Program-made: the position numbers and the translations under genes
Part shown: positions 43,054 to 54,467 of the stretch, one piece after another
How positions within the stretch are numbered: the first letter of the stretch is position 1
Layout of the letters: each line of letters opens with the position of its first letter
The notes under the pieces: model-generated
What the model saw: the letters and a program-made list of their open reading frames with translations, nothing else
Told to the model about the DNA's origin: nothing
The model's database searches: none
NCBI GenBank assembly: GCA_947396885.1
Contig: OX377203.1
Span: 3,410,001-3,474,000, forward strand
Direction: 5' to 3'
Source: Heligmosomoides polygyrus polygyrus
Lineage: Eukaryota; Nematoda; Chromadorea; Rhabditida; Heligmosomidae
DNA: 64,000 nucleotides

Positions 43054-44337
43054 TTAGGTTGTAACGAAATAAATGGCACTGAACCACTGTAAATTTAAAT
43101 AGTTAATATCTCGGTTTGAAGGCAAGTTTATTAATCGAAATAAAGACCTTCTGATTCTACACATCTTTGCCAATGTGACACAAGCTTTTTTATCCCAGTA
43201 GCATATAAATCAGAAGTTCTGGAATTGACGAAATCTTCGGAGGCACTTTCGGCATACTGTTGGTATTTGAATATTTTCCCCACCAAGAAGTCGCCAAGAT
43301 GCTTCAAGAAATGGTGGTCTGTTGGGGAGAGGTCGGGAGAAAGCGGAGGATGTGGTAGAGTTTCAACGCTCAGCTCATTCAATTTCTGCAACGTCATTCG
43401 TGCTACGTGGGGGCGAGCATTGTCGTGCAGAAGGAGAACTCGCCTTCGGTTTACCGAGGCCGGCCGGATATCCTTCAACTTTTTCATCATTTCTTCAATT
43501 TCAATGCAGTACTTCTCACCGTGATGGATTCACCGGGAGGGAGGAAGCTGTGGTGAATAATTCCCAGCGAACACCACCATACTGTCACCATTACGTTCTT
43601 TTGGTGCAATTCCGGCTTCGCAAAAACCTTGGGGCTCTCATCGCTGTCCACCCACTGTGCCGATCGTCGCCTGTTGTCGTACATTATCCATTTCTCGTCA
43701 CAGGTTACGATGCGATCAAGGAATGGGTTCGTTTCGTTCCGTAGAAGCAGTGCGGACGAGATCTCATATCGTCGGTTTCTTTGCTCCTCAGACAGCTCGC
43801 GAGGCACCCATCTTTCCAGCTTTTTGGTCTTTCCAATCTCCTTCAGATGCCGGGCAGCTGTGTTGTGACTGACGCCAAGAACCTTAGCTATCTCCCTGGT
43901 ACCTTTGTGTGGATCCTCCTCTACCACATCTCTCAGCTTGTCCTCATCAACATCATCACTATGCCTCCCACGACCTTCATGTTCTTCCAAGCTCTCATCT
44001 CCATTCCGGAACTCCTGATACCAACGATATGCCGTCCGAATTGTGGAACATCCTTGACCGAATGCGACGTTGATCTTCTCGTCCGCCTCCTTAGCTGTAG
44101 TGCCCAGCTTGAATTCATACAAGTAAATGCCTCGGATTACCCTTTTGTCCATCTGCAAAAAAGTCAATAAAACTCCAAAGTTTTCCCACTTTTTCATAGA
44201 AAATTCGGTACTCACCGGTAGAGCAAAGTTTGCGCTTCTAAATGATATGCCACATGTTACGGTTTGTTCTTGATCAAACGCGTAAAGACGCGCCAAAAAT
44301 GGCGCGAGCCAGTGCCATTTAATTCGTTACAACCTAA
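43054..44337 (-). mobile_element. Bandit-type mariner, copy 4
   Basis: Full length (about 1.28 kb), minus orientation, bounded by TTAGG...CCTAA with TA on each side. Inserted in a MITE tip. Confidence 0.93.
43131..44152 (-). pseudogene. Bandit transposase, copy 4 (one 2-bp deletion)
   Basis: The frame is intact from the start through VTCDEKW to GESIT, where two bases are lost (near 43518) relative to the other copies. The remainder, with LLLHDNARPH and SPDLSPTDHHFLKHL, is in another frame. The tyrosine after the last catalytic Asp is His here (TDHHF). One extra Asp codon (SDDVDED) is an in-frame gain. Confidence 0.92.
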
Positions 44338-44639
44338 TACTTCCGACGCCGAGCGAGGCGACGCCATGTAAAGTGACGAAATTGATCAATCGCGTCGCAC
44401 AATCAATATAGCCACTATACGTGGCGTCGCGTCGCTCGAGTCGAAATATAAACGGGGCTTTAGTTCGCTCGCTGTCATTGCGTTGGATCTCCTCTTGCAC
44501 TCCCTGGTCCTGATGTTCTCATTATTTTTCTACTTTTTTATTCTTACCTTCATGTACTCGTTGGTTTAATAAAGTCACTAACGATAAGTAGATAGACCTT
44601 GAGGAGTGAGCTCCACCGCTTAAAAATCTCATATTTCAG

Positions 44640-44720
44640 CGAGGGCCGGTTCATACTTAGCGAGCCGTCGCCGTGCAATCCGTTCAAATCGATTAATGCC
44701 TCGCGATCAATCGATATGCA
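44640..44720. repeat. Partial MITE left end
   Basis: GGGCCGGTTCATACTTAGCG followed by ATCGATTAATGCC; no matching right end was found. Confidence 0.4.
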
Positions 44721-44993
44721 TGAAGTGCATGGGGAACTGATTGCGTCGACTTTGAACTCATCGTCAAAATGTCAGAACTTTCGCCTAACTCTCATCGACT
44801 TCTCGCGAAGACCTTCTGGTAGGTTATATGTCTCAGGTCCCGTGCTCTCGTAATATGGGCGAGTAATTCAGCCCGGTGCATGACAATTGACTTTTGACGT
44901 GTTGTTTTCGTTTTTCTTCATTTTTTATTCGGCGCACAATGGAATTTATTCATGGTATAGTTACCACCGCTAGTCACCACAGTCTCGCACCTA

Positions 44994-45120
44994 AGCCCTA
45001 GTTTATAGTTGCGTCGCTGCGCGGCGCGGCACCAAAGTCGGAATAGATATCGATCGGGGGCGCGATAAGTCGATAGCTATGGTGATAGTGGTGCCGGCAT
45101 GAGTATAAACTAGGGCTAAC
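44994..45120. mobile_element. MITE of the 'GCCCTAGTTTATA' type
   Basis: Left TAAGCCCTAGTTTATAGTTG, right CATGAGTATAAACTAGGGCT. Core GATAGATATCGATC. Relatives at 47504 and 47635. Confidence 0.78.
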
Positions 45121-45484
45121 GCGCAAGTCAGCGATTCCATACAGTTCCCCTAGAACTGGCGAAACCGTGAGTCCAAGAAATCACTCACCAACCATTTCGA
45201 CATTTTGATGAATTTTTCTTCGCTCGTGAAGCCCTAAGGGAGCAAAATAGGTGACAGTCAGGAGGAGGGCAACGTCTGGGAATAGGATGGGTAGGAAACC
45301 GTGTACGAGCTCAGCTCCTCCAGTGTTCCACGGGTCTCTTTAGCTGTATGGGGCCTATATGGACAGAAGCTCGTCTCGCCCGTTATTCTCGAGCAGCTAC
45401 CGCCAGTTTCTGAAGCTGATTGTGTTACCGATGACGGTGTGAGCGTGCTTTTTGGGGCAAAGAAGAAAATAATCTGCACAATCA

Positions 45485-45846
45485 GATCACAATATGAAGA
45501 CCGACTCTTCATATTGTGATCCGCAAGGACTGAATCTTCCCTAGCACCAGGAATGTTTATTTTATTTTTTTTTATTTATTGCATAAACTGTGCACCATAA
45601 ATAATAAACGAAAAATACTGTAGGTTAAGCCAGGTACGTGGCATCTGTTCAGTTCGAGTGCTTCACAAAAGGATTGTTAAGCACTCAACCTAAGCAAATG
45701 CCATGCATTCTGGCTTAATCTACAGTATTTGTTTCGCTATTATTTATGACGCACAGTTTATGCAATAAATAAAAGAAAAATAAGCATTCCTGGTGTTGGA
45801 AGAGGTTCAGTCCTTGCAGATCACAATATGACGAGTCGGTCTTCAG
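45485..45846. mobile_element. ~350-bp foldback element
   Basis: Arms GAAGACCGACTCTTCATATT…GATCCGCAAGGACTGAA and the inverse at 45808-45846. They continue through CCAGGAATG…, TTTATTGCATAAACTGTG and TTAAGCCAG towards the centre near 45670. The left end carries an extra small palindrome, ATCACAATATGAAG and its inverse (45485-45520), as if one tip were duplicated head to head. Confidence 0.8.
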
Positions 45847-45849
45847 CCT

Positions 45850-46645
45850 TTCAACCTGGCGACACGATTCGGTAGCTGTAGTCATGCTGAAATCCTAGAG
45901 CTCTCGAAAACGATAACTGACTCTTCTACGTAGGGAAGTTACATTTTCACGTTTTTTTTTACATCTTCAACACTTTTATTCGACAATATTGTAAGAGAAC
46001 CGAATACATGCAATCAAAGCTTCTGTTGAGAAGCTTAGCGAGGACTATATAGACTACGGGTAGGCAAAAACAAGACGAGTAGCAATAACAACGAGATGCA
46101 AAAATCCACCATTCGATTAAAAAATACTCTTGAAATGACATGAAAATGAAAGGCTTAAAGGACCAGTAACATAACCAACTAACAAAGCCACTAATGCCAT
46201 CAGATGGTAGTCGAAGCGTAGAGTGGGGGTCCATTTGCCGTATGTCGCACAGAAGTCGCTCTCGGGCCACGAGATCTACTGGAATGAATTGAGTAGAATG
46301 CACGGCACATACTAATAACAACGCCTACTTGCTCTCTGTCCTCTAAAGTCGGATTAAATCAGTGTTTACCTCGAAAACGAGGAAGACGGATATAAAGGAA
46401 GACCAAGTGGATACACTTCAGCGAGCGTCAGGCAGCATTTATACTTTGGCCAGACGTCCAGCTGCCTAGCGGCCTCCAAACGTGTAGTTGGCGGCCGCTA
46501 GGCACTGGTCCCCCGTTACAGGTCTCCCCTTCACTGCTCCCCTCCCCCCTTCTCTGGTCCCCTTACTAGTCCCCTCCTTACTGGTACCCTATTTACGGTT
46601 CCCCTCTTATTGGTGCCTGCTCTACTTTGAACTCTAAGATGTTGT
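45850..46645. other. No gene recognised; short C/T-rich degenerate repeat
   Basis: At 46497-46620 there is a loose repeat of 'ggtcccctyctta' units about 14 bp long. No exon is recognised. Confidence 0.45.
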
Positions 46646-46649
46646 TGAC

Positions 46650-46826
46650 CATGTTCATACTTCGAGCGACAAGAGTGACTGCAGCGACTGGGGCGACAGA
46701 CGTAGTGTGGTGTACGTGAATAATTACGTACTCCACACTATGTCCGTCGCCCCAGTCGCTCACCTTGTCGCTCCAGCTCTTGTTGCTCTTGTCGCTCTTG
46801 TCGCTCGGAGTATGAACAGGGCCTTA
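46650..46826. mobile_element. MITE of the 'GTTCATACTTCGAGCGAC' type
   Basis: Left TGTTCATACTTCGAGCGACA, right GTCGCTCGGAGTATGAACAG then GGCCTTA. Central palindrome GTAGTGTGGTGTACGTGAAT with TTACGTACTCCACACTA. A relative lies at 49381-49738, and a remnant at 53350-53430. Confidence 0.75.
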
Positions 46827-47500
46827 GTTGTAGTCATCTGTTAAAGTAGGAAGCTTTTCCTGACTGTTTTATGTGAAATAATAGTTGTACGTTTTAACGA
46901 AATTTAACGATTCACCGAAAATTTAACGAAAATTTTCTGTTTAAAAAATCCGTTAAAAATTAACGTGCAGAAAACTTTGTGTCCACATCTGTTCTGAAGC
47001 TCGTGTCTGCATTGCCGTGCTACAAGTGGGTTCAGAACTATGTTGTATATCTATATCTACAACAGACTACTATGATGATCTGCTTCAAGAAGTGATGATG
47101 TCAGAGTATTGAATGTAATACCAGCAGCTCGGATTCAGCACATGGATACTGTGGGATGTGTGGCCACTGCGGAAGGCTGGGCTGGCATTCGTGGAGCAGA
47201 TGCTGGAGAGCTGAACACACATCCTGGCCGATCTGGGGAACGGAGTCGATATGGACCTGCGAATTGCTTAAAGGCGCCCTGACCTGCGACACCCTGAAAA
47301 GCACTTGGTATCACTTTGGTTTAGGTGGGAGACAGAAACAAATCTTTTCTCACTCACTCAACAGGAGTCATTTGAGACAATGGAGGCGGAAGCTGTATCG
47401 GATTGTTTAAGATGCGATGTAGTTTCTGAAAATTCTTCCACTCAAAAGAGACTTCTTCCATCATCGAACTTCCGCTATAAGCCGAGCACAAAAGACGCTC

Positions 47501-48532
47501 TTAGCCCTAGTCTATACTTCCACCGTCATGCCGCGCGACACCACGATCGCCATAGATATCAATTTTTCGCGCCGCGATATCTATCCCGACTATGGTGCTG
47601 CGCCGCGCGGAGGCGCAACTACAAACTAGGGTTAGCCCTAGTTTATACTTGCGCCGTCATGCGGCGCGGCACCATCATTGCCATGGACATCGATTTTTCG
47701 CACCGCCCGGTAGATATCTATCCCGACCGCGGTGCAGCGCCGCACAGCGGCACAAGTATAAACTGGGGCTTAGGGGTCGTTTGGTGTGCGCGCGACGCGC
47801 GACGCGATGCATGTATAGTGGCCACATTGATCGGGCGACGCGATTGACCAATTCGGCCACTACATATGGCATCGCGTCGCGCATCGCGCGCTCACTAAAC
47901 GATCCCTTAAGGCCCATACACACTTCTGCGACAGCGCGGCACGGCCATGATGAAGGATAGGGCCGCGACGGGCGCGGCGCGACATAGCGACACATGCCGC
48001 AGAAGGGGGCATGCACACTTTTGCGGCTATCGTGGCGGCTATCGCCGGCGATGCCGCGCTGAGTGCCGCAGGCTGGAATGGTTCAAATCATTCCAAGCGG
48101 CGCGACATGCACTGGGACGTCGGTCCTGTTGCCTATAACGATGTTCTAACGCGACCGCGCCGCGACCGCCGGATTTCGCGGAGGTGGCCGTCGCTCCTCC
48201 TGTCGCGCCGCGATGTCGCAGAAGTGAGCATGGGCCTTTAGGCCCCGTTCATACTTCGTTGCGGGCGACGCCACGCCATTGATTGTGCGACGAGATCGAT
48301 CAATTTGGCCTTATTGCGTGGCCATCGCGTCGCGCCGCGACGAAGTATAAACGGGGCCTTAAGGGCCTGTTCATACTTTGCGACGGGAGCGACGGCAGAG
48401 GCGGGAGCGACGAGCGAAGGATACGTATCGATCAGTGCCGAGCCGTTGCCCGGCAAAAATCGATAGGTATGCTTTGCTTTGTCACTCCTGTCGCTGCCGT
48501 CGTTCTCGTCGCGGAGTATGAACACTCCTTTA
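47501..48532. mobile_element. Chain of six different MITEs separated by single TTA triplets
   Basis: In order: 47504-47631 and 47635-47769 (both GCCCTAGTTTATACTT tips); 47773-47906 (GGGTCGTTTGGTGTGCGCGC); 47910-48237 (AGGCCCATACACACTTCTGC, sister of 19910-20239); 48241-48358 (GGCCCCGTTCATACTTCG); 48362-48529 (AGGGCCTGTTCATACTTTGC). TTA lies at 47501, 47632, 47770, 47907, 48238, 48359 and 48530, so each neighbour pair shares one triplet. Each element is its own palindrome. Confidence 0.82.
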
Positions 48533-48989
48533 CTAGGGTACCACATTTTCTATAGTTATGCTCTCGAGATTTTTTCGAATATTCTAATCGTTTTGAATGC
48601 TCACAAACTTCAAATATTCGCATCCGAATGTATTGGAGAAAACGGTTTTTCCAAATATTCGAATTCGAGTATATTCGAAAAAGGCGATTTTTGAATATTC
48701 GAATGGAATACATACGAGCTGACAAGTTGATATGAGCGATTTAACGCGATACGCTCAGGCCCTACTGACAGATGACTCTATTGTTAGAGTGAAAGCGAAA
48801 ACAGTGGCGAACCTTCTGACCGTCGTCGGTTTTAAGGTGCTCGTCTACATCCGCAGCAGTCATGTTAACGAAGGCGAACGAAGCCATATATACACTGAAA
48901 CACGACTAATACTACACAGGCTGTGCAACACTTCTGGAGACGGATTGCCATCGTTGTCAAAATCGCGCAAAATCCTTAGTGCAGTGCTA

Positions 48990-49738
48990 AGGCCTCCCAC
49001 ACTTTTGCGGCACAGCGGCGGCCCTATCTTTAACCATAGGGCAGGGACGCAGAGCTTGCCGCCGGCGGCGAGCGGCGCTATACCGCCGCCGCACACTTTT
49101 GCGGCAAGATGTTGGGCGGTGGCAGCGCAAGTGCGGCAATCATAATTCACCCCACTATTGCTGCCGCCGCGTTCAGTCTGCGCTCTAGCCGGCCTAGCAG
49201 GGATCTTCTAGAGGGCAGACAGAAGGCGAGAAAGCGAATAGCAGCAGTAGGTCCCAATTAGGAAGAGTACAGTGCCTCTGCCGCATGACACCAGCAAGGC
49301 TGGAGTGTAGGTGCGCGGCGCGCTTCACGGTCACGGGTTTTGCCGCCCGCCGCTGACTGCAAAAGTGTACGGAAGCCTTAAGGGCGTGTCCATACTTCGC
49401 GACGGCAGCGACAAGGACGACGAGAGCGAAGGCAGCGCCCGGAAAGTACGAACAGGCGATAGTAGTGACGGGAGCGACAAAAGCTACTGGAGCGACAAGA
49501 GCGACGAACGTAGTGTGGTGTACGTAATTAATTACGTACTCCACACAACGACCGTCGCCACAGTTCATCCTGTCGCTCCCGTCGTCGGTGCGAAGTATGA
49601 ACAGACGACAGCTGCGGCAGGAGCGACAGAGATAGTGCTCGCGTAGAGATTTCGGCGGCAATCCCTCGGCTTTAATCGATTTTCATGGTTTGCACGGGCA
49701 GCGAGTCGCTCTCGTCGCGAAGTATGAACAGTCCCTAG
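48990..49738. mobile_element. Two abutting MITEs
   Basis: 48992-49377 has tips AAGGCCTCCCACACTTTTGC and GCAAAAGTGTACGGAAGCC, with an internal second palindrome. 49381-49738 has tips AGGGCGTGTCCATACTTCGC and GCGAAGTATGAACAGTCCC, with a central GTGTGGTGTACGTAATTAAT palindrome. They share the TTA at 49378-49380. Confidence 0.72.
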
Positions 49739-50003
49739 TGCCGGCGCTGAAGTGGAAGGGGTCCAGTGTAAGTGGGAGGGGCAACCAAAGCAATGAACAC
49801 GAAGCAAGCCACAGCATACAGAGAAAATAGGTAAACGGTCGAAACCTACTACTCCGATGAACTGTCCTTGTTTATGAAGTCGGTAGTGAAACTGTGCATC
49901 AGCTCGATTTGTTCAAGGGTTACATTTCCAGGTACAAAGAACAGTGTTCTAAATTAAGAACGTAGTTGACATTTGTGAAGGGTATACAAGCTGAATTCAT
50001 GTT

Positions 50004-50150
50004 GTCACAACGATGTTTTGTTGCGATCAAAACTTCTAGCGCCAGGCGGGACTCGAACCCGCACCTCCCTCTGACCGGGCGGGAATGCTCTACGCCTTTA
50101 CCGCCTGGCGCTAAAAGTTTTGATCGCAACAAAACATCGTTGTGACAGCT
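50004..50150. repeat. tRNA-like hairpin with long inverted flanks
   Basis: 'gtcacaacgatgttttgttg' and 'cgatcaaaact' are inverted on the other side of a 73-bp core. On the minus strand (50111-50038) the core reads like a tRNA: acceptor GCGCCAG paired with CTGGCGC, and T-arm GCGGG-TTCGAGT-CCCGC. The D and anticodon arms do not fold normally. I call it tRNA-like, not a tRNA gene. A looser relative is at 9155-9470. Confidence 0.65.
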
Positions 50151-50351
50151 TACTACCTCGATACCAGTCACTTGAGGCTTAAAGAAACTGATTTGAATTC
50201 ATGTTGTTTAAGGTAGAGCGACCACTACCGATGCTGTGAGCCATTGCAAGGATGTCTAGTTCCGATGAAAACTTTTGCCTCGAACTTGCATTGCTCGTTT
50301 TTCGAACAAAATCTTGTTGTGTTGACCTAGCGGACATTACATGGATGTTGA

Positions 50352-50490
50352 GCTGGGGCCGGATTCATCAGTGACTTACCCTTAGGGGTAGGGATACCCA
50401 CGATAAAGCTTGCGTCTCTGACTCCTACCTTATCTCTACCCCTTATACCCAGCATACCCACGAGTTTAATTGTTGGCGAATGCGGCCCCT
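50352..50490. mobile_element. Small MITE, 'GGGGCCGGATTC' tips
   Basis: GGGGCCGGATTCATC on the left, GCGAATGCGGCCCC on the right; inner TACCCTTAGGGGTAGGG. Confidence 0.55.
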
Positions 50491-50636
50491 GGATCGAGCA
50501 GCGCCCGTGGCGTGATGAGACGGAAATCTTTGCGAAAGTTCGCATACATCAACAATGCAGAAGAAGTAACGCAGCATTTTTACAAGGCGTATATTAGCAA
50601 AAAAGACTTCGTGGCTAAATAGCCAAGATTTGGATG

Positions 50637-51172
50637 AGTTGTCTCACAGTACCCAGGCGGTCGTTTTGGGACCACTTGCCCCTTGAGCTCGCCAATCGAT
50701 AGAACGCGCTCGATGGTGAGACCATCGATGGAATCCTTAGTCTTTCTTTGCGTTTCTTCAGTTTGGGCAGTGTTGTTGCTTTATTTTATGTTTCTTTCGA
50801 GTATCGCTGTTCCTTGCTCATCTTTTTTTGTTTCCACGTCGTTTTCCGCGTTTCTTATGCCATTCCGCAATTTCTTACACAGCTTCACGCATCTTGCCAA
50901 GCTTTTTCCTACGTGTTTCGTTCGCTACATTTTTCTTAATGTTTTTCGATTATTTTTCTACCGTATATCCTCTTTCTTTACAGCTGAGTAGCACGGAATT
51001 CAAAGGAATGTACTAAGGAAACAAAATGAACACGATAGAACAGCTTAAACTAAAAAAATAAAGAAAGCTAAAAGCTGGACCGACGGTCTCTCCACCCAGC
51101 GCGTCCTATCGATCGACAGGCTAACGGAGCAAGTGGTCCCACTACGACCGCCTGAGTACTGCGGGACAACTC
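50637..51172. mobile_element. ~536-bp foldback element with ~95-bp arms
   Basis: The left arm GAGTTGTCTCACAGTACCCA…GGACCACTTGCCCC…ATCGATAGAACGCGCT matches the inverse of the right arm 51080-51172. The interior is T-rich with short frames but no recognisable protein. Confidence 0.8.
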
Positions 51173-51589
51173 GTCCAATTCTTGGTGATTTCGCCGCGAG
51201 TGAAAACCTACCCTTGCGAAGCTGTGGAAGGTGGTGGATCCTTCAAGATGTGCATAGAGTTGCTGAGAGTGTCTCTCAGTATCGCATAAAGACTATTCTG
51301 GCCACCATACATCTGAATGCATCAATATTAGTCTGGCGGTAGGTGATAACAGCAAGAACAGTTCTGGCTAATCTGCTTTCTCATCTGCTTCATCCGAGTT
51401 TTGACGTCCGTCGCGTGCCGTTAAAGTGTTGGCAAGCTTTTACTATCATTTATGCTGTGCTGCCGTCGTACTTCTGTACTTCTGTTTCCATGGCTTCTCT
51501 AATACCGACTTCGTTCCATAGTATTTTACCCTCCGTCTAATATCTGCTAATTAAAAGAAGGGGGAGCGTGGATAGGCTACTCATGTCTA

Positions 51590-51725
51590 AGGTCCCGTTT
51601 ATACTTTCGATGCCGAGCGACGCGACGGCATGTAAAGAAGCCAAATTGATCGATCGCGTCGCTCAATAAATGTGGCCACCATACGTGGCGTCGCGTCGCT
51701 CGGCGTCGAAGTATAGTAGGCCCGC
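51590..51725. mobile_element. MITE of the 'GTTTATACTTTCGATGCCGAGCG' type
   Basis: Left AAGGTCCCGTTTATACTTTC, right GGCGTCGAAGTATAGTAGGC; core CGATCGCGTCGCTCAATAAA. A C-run follows at 51725. Confidence 0.78.
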
Positions 51726-51800
51726 CCCCCCCCAAGGTGCTTAAAGCGACGCAAGTAGCGACAAGGTTACCGGGGTGACGTTGGACGGGGTTCCGTACCG

Positions 51801-52220
51801 TATGCAGGCGGTCGTCGCGGGACCCAGCAAGTGCTCCAGTCAATCACCGAGAACTAAACGAACACTTGCCAACCTTCATTACGCTGGTAGGGCCTATTTG
51901 GTATCACCGGTTGCCGTGTTGCGCGTCGCAGCGCCCCACAGGCTTCCGGTTCTTGGTTTTCAGCTTCAGAAATCATTTTCGAGCACTCTGCGGCTAATTC
52001 TTCTAACAACCCTACCTATCGAGGATCCCTGCTGTACCGCTGCTACCTGGAAGGAACGTGCATGCCCACCCTTGATCGAGTCACGGAATAGCTCAGTTCG
52101 GCGAGGATCTGGCGCGCCGCGACCGCATCTCGGCCGGCGCTACTGAATAGTGCTCTTCATTCGTTCAATTTCCGCTGATTGATTGGAGCACTTGTTGGGT
52201 CCCGCGACGACCACTTGCAT
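51801..52220. mobile_element. ~420-bp inverted-repeat element
   Basis: GGTCGTCGCGGGACCCAGCA then AGTGCTCCAGTCAATCA at 51808-51846; the inverse is at 52172-52210 with three changes. No coding content is recognised. Confidence 0.72.
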
Positions 52221-52782
52221 TCAGTGCGAAAACTCGTCCAAAAACTGCTGCTACTTGTGTCGCTCTAGACGCGAGTTCATAGGCTCGACCTAGTAGTGCG
52301 AAAGTACGGCAAGGATGACGGGTGACGGATCCGTACGTACGAACCACTGGCCGCCCGCTCAGTGGTTATCCGCTCAGGTAGGATTTCCCCACCTCGTCAG
52401 GTTTCCTCCTCGGAGCATATATATAGTTCGGTTCCATCACTTTACGAACTGAGCGGAATGTTTGACATCCCTTCCGAAGACACCTGGAAAGAGATTGTAG
52501 GTCAAGAATAAATATTCTGAGGAAACGCAGTTGCACACTCGACCAACCTGTATGCCGCATACTCTCGAGTTTGGCCTTTGTGTCTGGTTTTTCGAATTCC
52601 TAGCTTCATTACGAAGGCACACAAGGGACAAAGGATCTCGCTGGGAACTTCGGTAGCTTGGCCGTCAAACGACACGAAGTGACGCGTTGGTGTACTGGCT
52701 GAAATGAAGCGGTGCCACTTCGAAGACGTCGTTAAGCCCAAGGAGTAGGGGTCCTTGGACTTACTACGGAATCTCCGCCTTA

Positions 52783-53072
52783 GGCCCCGTTTATACTTCG
52801 ACACCGAGCGACGCGACGCGACTTATAGCGGCCAAGCTATGGGATCGTTTAGTGTGCACGCGGCGCGCGACGCGATGCCATTTGTAGCGGCCGAATCGAT
52901 CAATCGCGTCGCTCGATCAATTTGGCCACTACACATGCATCGCGTCGCGCGTCGCGTGCACACTAAACAACCCCTATAAGTGGCGTCGCGTCGATTTTGA
53001 GCGACGCGATCGATCAATTTGGCCACTTAGAATGCCGTCACATTGCTCGACGTGGAAAGTATAAACGTGGAC
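52783..53072. mobile_element. MITE with a second MITE nested inside
   Basis: Outer tips GGCCCCGTTTATACTTCGAC and GAAAGTATAAACGTGGAC, TTA on both sides (52780-52782, 53073-53075). The inner element, 52841-52974, has tips GGGATCGTTTAGTGTGCACG and CGTGCACACTAAACAACCCC, with TAT on both sides (52838-52840, 52975-52977). Removing the inner element and one TAT restores a continuous outer element. Confidence 0.85.
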
Positions 53073-53104
53073 TTACGGACGCTGGGGGTCTCTGGTACAT
53101 CTAC

Positions 53105-53205
53105 GATGACGATGCCGGCGAGCGGCTCGAGGCGCATTGGATAGTGGCCTCGTTCCATGCGAGGGAGGTCGGGAGTTCGACTCTCCTGCGTGGTACCATG
53201 ACGTA
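53105..53205 (+). repeat. tRNA-like sequence
   Basis: GGATAGTGGCCTCG and GGTCGGGAGTTCGACTCTCC resemble A- and B-box regions, ending GTGGTACCA. The 5' acceptor strand does not pair cleanly, so I do not call a gene. Confidence 0.35.
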
Positions 53206-53939
53206 ATAGTGTTCGAAGGTAACGGTTTCCGTTCTGCCATTCTTCAGATCAAGGTAAGGAATGCTATTATGCTTCTTTTGTGCGCCGGATTGATGATGTA
53301 GGTAGTATGACTGCTTCCTAGTGTCTGGGTTGACTGATTGACTGACTGACAAGAAATAGGCGTTATGGTGCAATTGCGTACACCACACTACGTCCGTCGC
53401 GTAGTAAGTATGAACAGGGCCTAACTTCTCGCTGAAAGCAGGTTCATTTTGCTCTCCACGCTTAGTTGTTAGTGAATTGCTTTTGTCACATCCTGCTATG
53501 TTACACTCTATTCGTTGAACTTTAGTTGTCGAGCTGTTGAAGTTGGGAAACGTCTTTTTTCCTGATTTTTGAAATTTCATTTGAAAAAATGGTTCGTCGC
53601 TAGTTGTATGTTTTAATGAAATTTAGCGATTTACCGGAAACTTAACGAAAATTTCCCGTAAAGAAATTCGTTAAAATTTTAACGCCCACAATTCTATGTG
53701 CATCCGTGGTCCAGACAATCGGAGCGATGTCACTGCGAGCTATAAACAGGCCTTACAACTGCGCGTAAGACTGCTCGTCAACAGGGTTAGTTCAGAATTG
53801 CGGCAAAAAATATAGAAACATGCACTACGCTAGGTAAAGCTGAAAAAACCCACTCATGGCTGGTAGAGTGTGGCGCCTTCTCGTCCAAACAATGTAGGTG
53901 TGTTAGGTCTAAGGTGTCGCGGACACTATCGCGCGGGCG

Positions 53940-54240
53940 TCCACGCAACGTGTTTGTACCGGTCAACGACGCTTGACCAGGTGTAGGGTCCTGGCACGAT
54001 TCCCGCAAGTGCGCGGGAAATCCTTCGAGTAGGGAGGCTTTGAATTTCTACGACTGTGTTCAAATTTAGCACTATGTATATCAAATACTCTCGTCCATTC
54101 ATTCGTTCGAAATTTTTCCCGAAAGCGCGGCTATACTCCATTCGTCCCTGTCGCGTGCCAGAGTGCTCCAATGGATCCTCCCCGCTCGAGGGACACGAAG
54201 AGCGCCGAGGCGTCGTTCGTTCCGGGCGGAATGGACGGAC
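53940..54240 (-). pseudogene. RTE-type retrotransposon C-terminal fragment
   Basis: Minus-strand frames give ALRVPRAGRIHWSTLARDRD and EWS, the last part of RTE-clade proteins in which …THWTTLARDRDEW… precedes the stop. Frameshifts occur on either side. Confidence 0.55.
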
Positions 54241-54467
54241 TGCAATACTTCGGGAATGAATCTGTGACGAAAACTTCATATAGAGAATGGCGCCGTGAGA
54301 AGGGCCCCTAGCAAACCCGATCTCTAGGGGTTCCCTTCACAAAGATCACCCTAGCTGGGGGAGCCCATAAACGGTCCGTCCCGATGTATTTACTTCAAGT
54401 GTTCCTGTTTTGAAGGGATTCTGATCAGACAGAGGTATATGATCCACGTCGCTAGAGAAAAATAGAA

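Larger units (their letters stand above)
43043..44463. mobile_element. MITE interrupted by bandit copy 4
   Basis: AGGCCCGTTTATA at 43041-43053 and TACTTCCGACGCCGAGCG from 44338 are the two halves of one left tip. The right tip is CGAAATATAAACGGGGC ending near 44459. The bandit copy sits at a TA inside the tip and has duplicated that TA. Confidence 0.88.

Noticed and set aside
50038..50111. Functional tRNA gene
   Set aside because: The acceptor and T arms pair, but the D and anticodon arms do not give a normal cloverleaf, and the unit sits in an inverted repeat family.
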